Shown here: in pieces, positions 21,501 through 31,821 of the stretch
Layout: each line of letters begins with the position of its first letter
Position numbering within the stretch: the stretch's first letter is position 1
NCBI GenBank assembly: GCA_963682055.1
Contig: OY821749.1
Location: 23,443,631-23,507,630, forward strand
DNA: 64,000 nt
Reading direction: 5' to 3'
Source: Primula veris
Taxonomy: Eukaryota; Streptophyta; Magnoliopsida; Ericales; Primulaceae
Made by a program: the position numbers and the translations under genes
The notes under the pieces: model-generated
Told to the model about the DNA's origin: nothing
The model's database searches: none
The model's input: only the letters and a program-made list of their open reading frames with translations

Positions 21501-23350
21501 CCCCAAAACTGCACTTAGTGATAAGTAAGTGCATAGACTCCCTCAAGTCTAACTAAATGCCAGACGCATTTAATGACTTTATGAGATGTCACGAGATCAT
21601 TTATACCTGCTGTAAAATGTTTGCAAGGATAGACGTCCCTGTCGGACGCCGTGTTCCTGTCGTAACACGTTGCTTTGGCCGAACCCGCCAAGCAAAGGAC
21701 GCTGTCGTCGGCCGTCAGTCTGTCATCCTTCCTAAGATATGAGGAAGTTGACCGGTTCTTAATTCGTTCAGCCCCAGAGGTGGTGAACTGAAACTCGTTT
21801 GTCGCACGAGATTATAAAGGATCTAGGAGATGTGTGATTCCTCCTCATCCTAAGAATCTCGAAATATCTGTCGATCATGATATCTTAGATGATATTGAAG
21901 CGAAACGAGTCTGTCATTGATTACTTGTTCATATAATCGGTGACGACTGATAATATGAGCAAATTATGACAGGGAACCATGTACCGTTGCCTGAAGTCAA
22001 CGTAGAATAGACTGGACTAATGGAAACTTGCAATCCAAGTAGACTTCTTAGCGAAAGTGTGTTCGGACCTGTAGCTCCAACACCACCAATGTTAAACGAG
22101 TTTGTTTATTTGGTTATTCGTAAGGAACAGTGATGAGAATAATGATATTGTAGAATGCTCTCCTAGTAGCGCAAGGCTTCTCTCACACCTTGGAATTGAT
22201 TACGAGATGGTTGATTTCTTCGTAATGGACATTATAACAGTCCTCTACTTTATCAGTTTAGTAGTTTCCGAAAAACTGATTATGTAGCATGTGATTATGG
22301 TCACGATCTTATCTCTGTGGGGATTTAGACTAGAGATGTGGATGAAGGTCCCTGTGTGACTTCATAATGCTTGAATCAAGTAGTTCCTGACTGCGGAACA
22401 CGATCTCAATTTAATGAGACGTTCACTATATGGATTAATATAATCCGACCGGATGTGGTATACCCGCCTAAGTGAGTATTTGATTAGCATGGGATACTTG
22501 AACAAGTATTATGCCCTTGTGTGTTTTATTACGCGATCCATTTTTGGATTTGCCTTCGAGATGAAGGATCTTGGGAAGACACGGTAGTGACTCGGCCTGA
22601 TGATCGAGTCCCGTAAAGATTGAATCTAAGTCCATGATTCAGACTACACCCAGAAGGTGTTATGACGTTGTAGTCATCATGACGCTAAGTCGTCAGATTC
22701 TCCCATGATCGTTCGATCACTAGACATTGATATAGACCCAGTCCGTCCCTGATGTGACGATGAACAGATATTGAACCATGATGTTCATATCTAAGTACAA
22801 TAAGCGCATTATTGTACTTGGTCTAATGTGCTAGGACGAACATCTCGTTTGCTGTGAATGGTATAGCTCGACACAGTATCGCGCTAACACGCTGCCATCG
22901 AAATGGCATAAAAGACATTTTCCCATTACCTTAAGGTAATTGTGGACGAGGGTTTGTCTTATCCCATTTTGGGTCATCGAGTGTATCTGCCCCCTTCGAT
23001 ACTCGAATTAACGCAACCCTTTTTCGGTTATACCGATGCCGGTTACTTATCAAACCCGCATGAGGGATATTTCTAAAATGGTCTGTCTTTACCATTAGGA
23101 ATAAGGCAATATCTTGGAGTTCTTGTAATGACTCCAAACGAATCACTCTGATCTATTCGTGCTCTATGAGACGACTAGAGAGTGTATATGGCTTCGAGCT
23201 AGTATTAGCCATATTTGAATTACATATGTTCTGTCTCACGATCCAGATAAAACACTTGTCATAGAAGACAACTTGTTGTTATCGATTAAGAGAGACATGA
23301 CTACATTATGCTATTTAGCATTTATCGTCAAAATAAATCTTCACATATGA
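18600..23350 (+). pseudogene. Degraded copia gag-pol inside the 7.2-kb element
   Basis: Only short conserved patches are readable. GAG-pre-integrase is recognisable near 20575 (tggcat.gaccggatgaga). Integrase is near 20922-21035 (PDYP-KS-RLDN, then EHPV-YVQTQMD). RT is near 22558 (FEMKDLGKTR, then two stops, then LGLMIESRKD), and the NISFAVNGIARHS-like stretch is near 22838-22880. Stops and frameshifts occur every few tens of codons, so it cannot encode a polyprotein. Base composition is richer in GC than the host genes' introns. The region is exceptionally rich in short hairpins. Confidence 0.8.
20117..20224. repeat. 54-bp tandem duplication
   Basis: tatttgcctaaaagagtact...gttccaaa occurs at 20117-20170 and again at 20171-20224, with two differences. 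It spans 18 codons, so it is frame-preserving. Each copy carries the ggacctgtcgttcc hairpin. Confidence 0.95.
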
Positions 23351-23354
23351 AGTT

Positions 23355-23725
23355 TAAGAGCATCCCGTCGAATGCTCGTTTTATTCCACGTTATATTTTC
23401 TTGTATACAGTCATGTGCAAGTAAATGAGGCATCCAGTCGAATGCTCGTACTCTTTCTTGGAATATGAAATCTTTGCACCCAGTCGTGTGCAAGTGAGGG
23501 GGAGCATACATGTGAATGCTTATTGTACTAATTACTACTTAGTCGAAATTTTCGCACCCTGTCGTGTGCAAGTGAGGGGGAGCATCCAGTCTTATGCTCG
23601 TGTACTCTTTTTGTCCTTATACCAAGGTTTTTTCCCACTCGGTTTTCCTTGGCAAGGTTTTTAGCGAGACACGTTCCCATCTTATCTCACTTAAAATTGC
23701 CGAAATTAGGGGGAGTATCCTGTTG
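23355..23725. repeat. Repeated hairpin modules before the 3' LTR
   Basis: Modules of the type GAGCATcc(a/c)gtcgaATGCTC (23358, 23428, 23585) alternate with TTGCACccagtcgtGTGCAA (23475, weaker at 23409 and 23557). Two are followed by gtgagggggagcat. A last variant reads AGTATcctgttgtATACT near 23707. Confidence 0.85.
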
Positions 23726-24124
23726 TATACTTCTTACCACTGTGTACTCTTTTGTCCTTCGACTAGAGATTTTTTCCACTGGGTTTACTCTAGCAAGATT
23801 TTGATGAGGCACCTGTTTTGTGGTTGATCCCCTACTACTACCACTGTTGCACTTTTTTTCCTTCGATCAGAGATTTTCCCATTGGGTTTGCTCTGGCAAG
23901 ATTTTGATTAGACACACTGTTTTGTGGAGGCACACTGTTTTGTGGTTAGTTACTTACATAGTATTTTGGCATATATCATTCGGCTACACAATTTCTCTTA
24001 GGTACCGGTTTTGTCCCACACCGGGTTTTCCGGCCCTAAGGTCTTTATGTGTTTAGCACTGCGAATGAACTCGACTCAGATCGACTGCATGAAGACGAAG
24101 AATTCAAGACGTCTAAAGGAGGAG

Positions 24125-24328
24125 TGTTGTAGGATATTATTGGACTCTTGGGCTTATTATTTATGGGCCCAAATGGGCTTGTAACCCTACCCTTTTATCT
24201 ATATAAAGAGGGTTATGGGTCTTGTATTTTACATTCATTCAGATATTCATTCATAATAAATACTATACCGTTCTCCCCTCTCTCTACTTCTGTCTCCCTA
24301 TATACGTAGCTAATAGTGTATTACAACA
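24125..24328 (+). repeat. 3' LTR of the 7.2-kb copia element
   Basis: 204 bp, TGTTGTAGG...TTACAACA, with TATA box near 24199-24208, followed by the target duplication gttat. It pairs with 17137-17340. Confidence 0.93.
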
Positions 24329-24659
24329 GTTATATTGATTTTATTGAATATTAGTAATTGTTATAAATACGTTATTATAATTAGTTTTCGCCGTTAAAAA
24401 AATCCACATTTGTAGATTCCTTTTTGAAATTAGATTTATATTTTTTCCACCGAGTGGAACACTATTTAAATTTTTAATTAGAAAATAATAGAAAATTTGT
24501 GCTTCAGATAAAATGTCTTTGCAAAACAAGTTTTCTACAGATATATGATGAGCTGTGCTGTGTAATTGTGTTATAAAAAGTGGTAGTCAATGATTTTATG
24601 TACAAAACGTCATCAATTGACACGTCTAAAGGTTCGTTGTAATCTTATTAATTGTGTTA

Positions 24660-24850
24660 TTACCTTCCAAAATGTATTAATTAGTAATTTAGTATTGACC
24701 AATGCATAAGACTATTCCCAACATTCAACCATATATACTATAATACAAGTCGTTGAAAGTTGTATTAATTAGTATTGACCAATAATGCATAAGACTATTC
24801 CCAACATTTCGACCATATAAATACAGGCAATTGAAAGTTTTACAAATAAC
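24660..24850 (+). promoter_or_regulatory. Tandemly duplicated upstream segment of the neprosin-like gene
   Basis: Two consecutive copies of a ~100-bp segment (tagtattgaccaatgcataa ... cccaacatt..aaccatata...ttgaaagtt) lie at about 24676-24762 and 24765-24840. The second carries a consensus TATA box, TATAAATA at 24816-24823; the first has the weaker tatatactata. The start codon is 412 bp downstream. A possible 5' UTR intron (gtatgc near 24889 to ttttccag ending 25222) would explain the distance. Confidence 0.55.
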
Positions 24851-25234
24851 ATATATTCTCTCGTAGTCTTTTATTCCTAGTTCAGCGGGTATGCAATTTA
24901 AGTTCAGCATTATATTTATTTTGTCTTCTAAGTTCCGCATTCTTATATGTTAGACATCTGCATATAGTTTTTGGGAAAAAACGAGCAATTTGATCTTTGA
25001 AAGAACAAAAACACGTTTGAGATGTCATTACGTAATCAGGCTATGTATTTATTTACTGATGACAAGTTGTTTTTATTTTTCGTTCAAAAAAACAACTTTT
25101 GGAACATGCATGCATGTATTATAAATTTATGTGGTATTGAAATAAATCTTAATTTTGTAGACTAATTTAAGTTAATTTCGTGAACTTTTACTAAAGCAAA
25201 GCTTGTGTTTACTATTTTCCAGATCAAAGTAATT

Positions 25235-28200
25235 ATGGGTCTATGTACCATCTGGCTTGTTTTGGTATGCCTGCACCACCTTTTGTTCCATGGTAGAGTC
25301 CAATGCAGATGGAATTTGTCTCGAGAAGAGGATCTTGACATAGATAAGCAGCTTTTAATGTTGAATAAACCAGCCATAAAAACCATAACCGTAAGTTTTT
25401 TCCGTCCAACTGTCAGAAATAATTAATTTATCATGAAAAAGTACATTATTCATCCGATCATTAAGCTCTAGAGATTGTATTTGTGTATTTGTGTTGAAGT
25501 GATATATATTATTAATTTGTGCAGTACAAATATGGAGGTACTTATGATTGTGTTGATTTCTACAAACAACCTGCATTTGATCATGAATCATTAAAAAACG
25601 AATCCTTTGAGTTCCAGGTTAGTGTTGAGATATCTTAGTAATTATTGATTGTTTTGTTTAATGGTTAAAGCAAATTCCAGAAGTAGTTAAAGAAAATATT
25701 GTAGGTAAAGTACTCTCTTTCACCATACAATAAAACGAGAGAACACGACTCCTTTGCGGTTGAAGTATGCCCACTTGGGTCGGTTCCTATTCGAAGAATA
25801 ACAAAAGAAGATCTCATAAGTGAAAGACAAGCGTATAAAGACAGACTTATGGATACAACAAATCGCCCCGGAACTTATGTCAGTAAAAAACATTGTTATT
25901 TGATTTGACTAGATTAACAAGCATTTTGGCTTACTTTTCTTCTGTTGTCATATTTAGTTAGCCATAGCTAGAACGAAAGGAAGACAGAGTAATTATGCAC
26001 GCGCAAAAGGAGGAATAAGTTTACACAATCCAAGAGCATTTGGTCAACAATTTAGTACAACGAGAATTAAACTACAAAGCGGACCTAATAGTATAGAAGC
26101 TGGCTGGAGGGTAAGTATTTATAGAACTCCCTTAATCGAATACCTTGACATGATGAGATCTCAATGCTAGCAATTAAATTTATAACTAACAAATTTCCTT
26201 TTAATTCAGGTTGATCCAACTTTGTATGGCGATAGCCAAACTCGTTTATTTGTCCGTACAGATGTAGGATTCTAGTTTACAGTGGTTTTAGCTTAAGAAC
26301 CTGTATATAATTAACTAACACTTTACGATTGGTATATTTGTACATATACATGTCGGTTGGCAAGTCTCATTGCTTCAATACTCGTTGCCCTGGATTTGTC
26401 CACACAAATCGTGAAATTCCGCTAGACTATCCTTATACTAGAGTATCCGTTCCTGGAGGAACATCCTACACTGTGTCATTTAAAATTATACGGGTATTTT
26501 AATTTCACGATACCATTAGAAGTTGTGTCGCTAAATTGATGATAAATTTAGCAACAGTATAGCAGTATATAATGTTGATGTATTTAAAAACACTAACTTT
26601 ACATCAGTTTAGGAAAAAAAACGTCTGCGAGTACTTTGATCTTATTTTTTAGATATAGCCAGATATTGTATTTTTCACACATGCTCTTTTATAACGATAC
26701 AACCAATAAAAATGAAAGTCAAAATTACTACTAATATGATAGTTTTGGGACTTGTTTCCTTGTGATCCAAAAGCGGGCAAAATTTTCCCATTCAGTCATA
26801 TCGGTGCTTACATCATCAAAAACATTCATAATAGATCCCCTATATAGTCAAAACAATGTTTATTTGTACTTAGTATGTGACATAGATTTTTCAAAAAAAA
26901 TTTGAACCACGAAACAAATTATCTCGAATTCTTTTGTATGAAGTATCTTATTAACTTGTACTTCAGCATTATTCGGTCCTAAACGACAATGTAAACCGTA
27001 GGAAGTTGGATATATATACTTTTATGAATGCAGTTTCGATATTTTTAACATATTATTATATAATAAAAATTTCAATGATCGCATTGTAGCTTAAAATATA
27101 CCATATGCATAATTTTCAAAAAGATTACCGGTGTGCTCATGCATAACAAGAGAGCATAAAAGGGCCTCATTTTAACATTTTAACAAGAGCCTCAGAATTA
27201 CCGGAGACGACAATTATATTCATTCTCGTAAAATTATTTTCTTAATATATCCCCTATATAACCACGTACAGGCAGTGGTGGATTTCTCCCTTATGATGTC
27301 ATATAATCTTTGGAACTATATTATATGCAACTAATAAGATAAATGATCTCCAGCGGATTAGTTCCATCTCTAACATAAGCTATTGAATATATTTACGTTA
27401 ACTAATACTATTTTTCAGCCTTGGATTTAATGTTGTATATATATTTTGGAACCTTAGTTTTATTAAAAGACAAACTTGACCAATAATTTTCAAAATACTA
27501 CACTTTTGATCACAACATTTTGTATTTAACAGCTTAGAGGTAGAAGTTTCAAATTGCTATATTTGTCGCCAGCCATTTCATATTCTAACAATTTTTTACC
27601 AATATTTTTAAAAAAACGAACAATTACTAAAGTGTATACACGTTTGTATTTGAGACGTATAAACATTTGTATTTGAAGTGTATACACATCGAAACATATA
27701 TACACATTTTTAATTGAAGTGTATACATATTTTTACCATAAGCTGCACATGCGTCTATTTGAAATGTATACACAAGTAAACGTGAAATGTATATACATGT
27801 ATATATGAAATGTATACTCAGTTGTACTTGAAGTATATACAAATTTTGTACCTGAAGTGTGTATACAATTTTGAAGTGTATATACATTTTGTACTTAAAT
27901 TGTATAGACATTTTGTACTTGAATTGTATGCACATTTGAAGTGTATATACATTTGTATTTAAAGAGTATATACCTTTTGTATTTGAATTGCATACACATT
28001 TATACTTAAAATGTACTCACATTTGAAATGTATAAATATATTAAAGTGAAGTGTATACATACATATGTATAGACAAGTATCAATGAAGTATATACACATT
28101 TTTGGATATTTTTTTAAAATACGATATTTTTCCAAAAAAAAAAAAAAAGGTTTTGGAATGGTATATTTTGGAAACAACATCACGAATGAAGGACCATTAG

Positions 28201-29081
28201 TGTGAAAATGAGGGACCATTAATGTGAGAAACGGAAAACCATGAGCTTAAAATGACAAATGAGACTTGTTGAGATACATTTTTATGGAATGATATCTTTT
28301 GGAAAAATTGACCAAAGTGATAAGAGTCATTGCCGTAAAAATGAAATTAGGAGCAACTTTGAAAGTTTAGAGTACCAATTACCAAATATTACATTTCTCT
28401 TAGATAATTGAAAAAAGGCCATAAATCCAAGTTTTATTGACCAAGTTTTACCATGATTTCTTCTTTGGAGTAGAAAATAATAATAATTTCCCTCTAGACG
28501 ACTATAAAAAATTTGTAATTGGGCTAGTTTTTTCATCTGTTTTTGGTCATTTTCATCGTAATTAAGGGCTTATATTAGTCAATTTTAGCATTGCAACTTT
28601 ATATATGTTTAGTTTATAGCACATCAACTTAGGTATGGGATAATTTTCAAGTGCTTAAAGACCGTCGTTTTATGGTACAATTTCTTGTTATTTATCCTTT
28701 TCTGCATTAATTTAATGAATTTTTCTAAACTTTGTGGAAAATAAAAATGTACAGGATAATGCAAATGGAAAATGGAATTTTTTTATGGGGAAGGAGAAGA
28801 ACAACATTTTAGTGGGATTTTGGCCTTCTAGTTTATTCAATGGATTGGCTAATTATATTAAATGGGGTGGAGCGGCGTATGCTCCACCGGGAACACCTTT
28901 ACCAAAGATGGGTTCCGGTAATTTTCCGATAGGAGCCACGGAATACGATGCTTATATAATGAAAATGGAAGTTGTTGATGAAAAAGGTAAAATAATAAAT
29001 CCAAATAACATAGAAACACATGCAGATGACTCGTCGTTGTATTCTGTTAGGGATATGGGTGCAAAGTATGGCCCCCACTGA
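25235..29081 (+). CDS. Neprosin-family (DUF239/DUF4409) secreted protein, 7 exons, C terminus shortened
   Basis: Exons read as 25235-25390, 25525-25617, 25705-25878, 25958-26110, 26210-26263, 26365-26493 and 28755-29081, all phase 0, giving 361 residues. The N terminus MGLCTIWLVLVCLHHLLF is a signal peptide. The activation-peptide domain follows (LSREEDLDIDKQLLMLNKPA, IKTI, YDCVDFYKQPAFDH), then the neprosin domain (RTKGRQSNYARAKGGISLHN, SGPNSIEAGWRVDPTLYGD, CFNTRCPGFV, GFWPSSLF, GSGNFP). Neprosins are plant glutamic peptidases of the secretory pathway. The exon 5/6 junction is the least sure: the donor gtagga and acceptor ttggcaag are weak, and the usual YW-type residues are missing. TGA at 29079-29081 falls just before the family's usual YGGPG ending, which is still encoded in frame downstream up to 29126. 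Confidence 0.85.
26494..28754 (+). other. Large intron 6 of the neprosin-like gene
   Basis: It is a 2.26-kb intron between phase-0 exons, much longer than the gene's other introns (about 80-135 bp). Apart from the minisatellite at 27630-28110, it holds AT-rich sequence without recognisable features. Confidence 0.7.
27630..28110. repeat. Degenerate minisatellite gtgtatacacatttgtatttgaa
   Basis: About 17-20 imperfect units of 20-30 bp carry the words gtgtata(c/t)aca and ttgta(c/t)ttgaa. The minus-strand open frames rich in Tyr/Ile/His are a product of this repeat. Confidence 0.9.
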
Positions 29082-29089
29082 GGACATCT

Positions 29090-29861
29090 TATTTTATACG
29101 GAGGGCCAGGAAGTAAAAAGAATTGATTCTATTTTCTAATTAATCTCCAATTTAGATAAATAAATAAGGGTGATACTAGACACACAACTTGCACACAACT
29201 CGCACACTCTCTAGTTAATGAAAGATATATGTATACCTCTAATCCTTGATAATCAAAAAAAAAAAAACTAAGCTCTCTTTAAATCTTATTGATGTAAGCA
29301 TGTTTTGATTTTAAACATTAATATATATTAATAGCTTTGATGTCATTAACAAATTTCACTATTGGTTAATGGCTATAAATTCGTTTAGTTCGTAAAAGAG
29401 TCCCCAAAAATTGTTTTGAGTTTGAATTAAGCACAAATTTGAAAATGCGTTTTTGATAGGTAGTGGATATAAAATGAAGAATAATCTATAACATATAAAC
29501 ACTTGTCAGAGTTCTATTTTTAATCAATTATAATATAGAATAACATACATCTCTTTGCAATATTGCTTTAGTGAGTGTGTGTACATATGGTACCTTTTGC
29601 GTCAAATGCTCCGTGATCTCGTAATGCCTCCTGTTTCTATTTTCGTTTATCCTTTTGCAATATTGCCTTAGTGAGTGTGTGTACATATGATATATATAGT
29701 AGGGATAAACTTGACTCAACCGTCTCTCCCTCATTTACTTTCAGTTATACCAATAATTTCTTGACACATATAAAGATACTAAATTAAAATTTGTCATTCT
29801 TGCTATATTTTAATAGCATAACATTTTGACACTTTTACTAAATCGTATCTTTTTATGTTAT
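29090..29861. other. 3' flank of neprosin-like gene with a short direct repeat
   Basis: The word tttgcaatattgc(t/c)ttagtg and the following agtgtgtgtacatatg occur at about 29555 and 29655, a ~100-bp partial tandem duplication. No gene is recognised. Confidence 0.55.
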
Positions 29862-30835
29862 TGTTGTTCCGTGCGGCTAAAATTTAGAGGAATTGAATAA
29901 TATTTTAGCCGTTTTTCGCGTAATTAAAATTCTAAGCGCAACTAACAAAACAACTAACTCGATATCTACTTATGATAATAAATATGCGAAAATAATGTAT
30001 GAATAAATTGAAACATGAGAATAATCACAAATAAATAAGTTACGAAAAATAAATAGTAAGAGAAGATATTGACACCACGATATATAGATGTTCAACAAAC
30101 CCGCTTAATCATCTACTCGGTATTCACGCTACCGAGTATTTAACTATAATTTTCTTTCCAAAATTATAAATACTACCGAGCTAATCAACCGATTTGTGGA
30201 CCCTCTACCCGAGTATACAATATTGATATAAGTGCAAGAGTAAACAAAAGGCAAGTCAACGACTCCCCCTCAATCTATGAGTAATCAAGTGTTTAACCTA
30301 CGAATTTTAACCAACACTTTTACTTAAAATGTTGTACCCAAACACTTACTTACAATTGAGCTTATAACTTTGTTTTTTACAATTTTGTTACAACCATATA
30401 ACCACACTCATTATTTTATTTCTTCTAAATAAGCTAATTGATGGGTTTTTTTATGTTGTTAGAGCTTGATCATTTTTCTCCTCGTTTTCCTTTTTTGAGA
30501 CTTTTTGTTTAACAATGTAGTTATTTGTGTTTAAAATAGATAGAAATTGAGCGATGGTGATTGGTGTATTTATGAGAGGTATTGAGTTGTATTTGAATAG
30601 ATAAATTGTCCATTGGATGTGTAATGACCGTTTGAGTGGTTAAATATTTTATCCAATGATTAAAACTATTTTTTAAAAAATATAAAAAACCGTTTTTTAT
30701 GATCTGCGTTGACCTACTATTTGATTGAGAAACAAATGCAAGTTGAAAAAAAGTGAAAGTTTGTATGAGGTTAAAATTATAGTTCGATAAATAGAAATGC
30801 TTATATATACAAAACAAACAAAAAAGGTTCAACCA
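29862..30835 (-). mobile_element. LTR of the SIRE/Maximus-like family, inverted, degenerate (copy 3)
   Basis: Read on the minus strand, it shares blocks with the solo LTRs at 6366 and 61393: tgagtaatc..tgagggggag near 30270, a cggtagtatt..accgag block near 30120-30180, and ccgcacgg..aaca at the end (29862-29880). It lacks the aacgaccgatcg cluster. The left edge tgttgttcc is clear; the right edge (ggttcaacca near 30835) is a guess. No internal region adjoins, so it is a solo LTR or fragment. Confidence 0.6.
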
Positions 30836-31029
30836 GTATCACTAATCAGTGATAATGTTAGATGGAAAAATATCATTGTTGTAATTGAATTGGATGCATA
30901 ATCATGAATGGATTTACTAGGTCCTACTTTCGGGAGATATGAACGAGGCAAAAGTCTCTAGATCCTTATGATTTTGGGGGCAACAATTCTATAAATTATT
31001 TTTCAATAAATAAATAAGTTTCTTAGCAT

Positions 31030-31821
31030 GTTGAGCTATACATAAAAAAAAAAAACCTATTTTCCAAGATTATCACATATTGAAACAAAAAAAAAAAAAA
31101 AAGATAACGAAAATGTTAAGGTTAATGCTGCGACGGAACAATGCGTGTATATGCAACATGATTAAGTTTCTTTCTTTCTTTGTGAATGTTTCTAGGAGGT
31201 TAAAAATTTCTTTGCACAACTAATGTATAGGATGGGCGAGAATATCGAGTTCAAAATAAGGAATATTTGCATAGGAGACGATCTTACTGCTAGAGTAACT
31301 TGGCATTTAGGTACACACATTGCACTTTTCTATAATTTCATAGAAGTTACCTCGAGAATATGATGCTTTTTAATACTTGTATTTTTTCCTTCACTTGAAA
31401 TTTGATTTAATATCCCAAATTTTGTGATGGAAGAATGGAACAAGAAAAGAATACCCTTTAGTCCTTTACTAGAGGCTGCAGCTTCTACAAATGCTCAACT
31501 GAGAGAACAAGATTAGTCATCAAGTATGTTTATTATCAGTTAACTTTAAATTTCAAATTGTCGAATTAGTATATGTTTATACACTTACATAAAAGCATTT
31601 GCAGGAAATGTCTAATTGTGACCGAGTCGCTTACGAAACCAGGTGGCTCGGCTCTGGTAAAAAAACTGTCATTAATTCCACTGTTTAGATTGGTCTATGA
31701 TCTCCGCTACTTCTCTTTTTGGTACTCATTCTCATGTTTTTATTTTGTAAGTTGCAGACTTTACTGAGGATAGTGAGGACTTTTTTCGACAGATTTCCAA
31801 AAGCTGCAGAGTGTAAGTCAA
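31030..31821 (+). pseudogene. Partial duplicate of the NTF2-like gene (exons 2-5)
   Basis: This matches 13803-14587 of the intact gene: the end of intron 1, exon 2 (EVKNFFAQLMYRMGENIEFK near 31199), exon 3 (near 31436), exon 4 (KCLIVTESLTKPGGSAL) and exon 5. Splice sites are kept. Exon 1 with the start and transit peptide and exon 6 with the C-terminal hydrophobic part are absent. Exon 3 carries an 8-bp insertion (cccttta-gtccttta) that shifts the frame. Introns are duplicated too, so this is a DNA-level segmental copy about 17 kb downstream in the same orientation, not a retrocopy. Confidence 0.9.

Larger units (their letters stand above)
17137..24328 (+). mobile_element. Full-length Ty1/copia retrotransposon with degenerate coding region
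   Basis: Two 204-bp LTRs (17137-17340 and 24125-24328), each TGTTGTAGG...TTACAACA, are flanked by a perfect 5-bp duplication GTTAT (17132-17136 and 24329-24333). A purine tract aaaggaggag precedes the 3' LTR. The order of remnants is leader with minisatellite, gag-like stretch (about 19340-19550), GAG-pre-integrase (about 20575-20650, from wh..dr..r), integrase (about 20900-21230), RT (FEMKDLGKT near 22558) and RNase H-like region (about 22960-23130). All frames carry many stops and shifts. The 3' untranslated part keeps the cttttt-ccttcg..agattttcccattgggttt repeats seen in some plant copia lineages. Confidence 0.93.

Noticed and set aside
27630..28110. Regularly spaced repeats that might suggest a CRISPR-like array
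   Set aside because: Units are degenerate, directly abutting and AT-rich, with no unique spacers; the context is an intron of a plant gene.
27627..28219. Open frames rich in Tyr/Ile/His on the minus strand
   Set aside because: They are generated by the intronic minisatellite.
31573..31767. A separate 64-residue gene
   Set aside because: It is exon 4 plus intron sequence of the NTF2-like partial duplicate.
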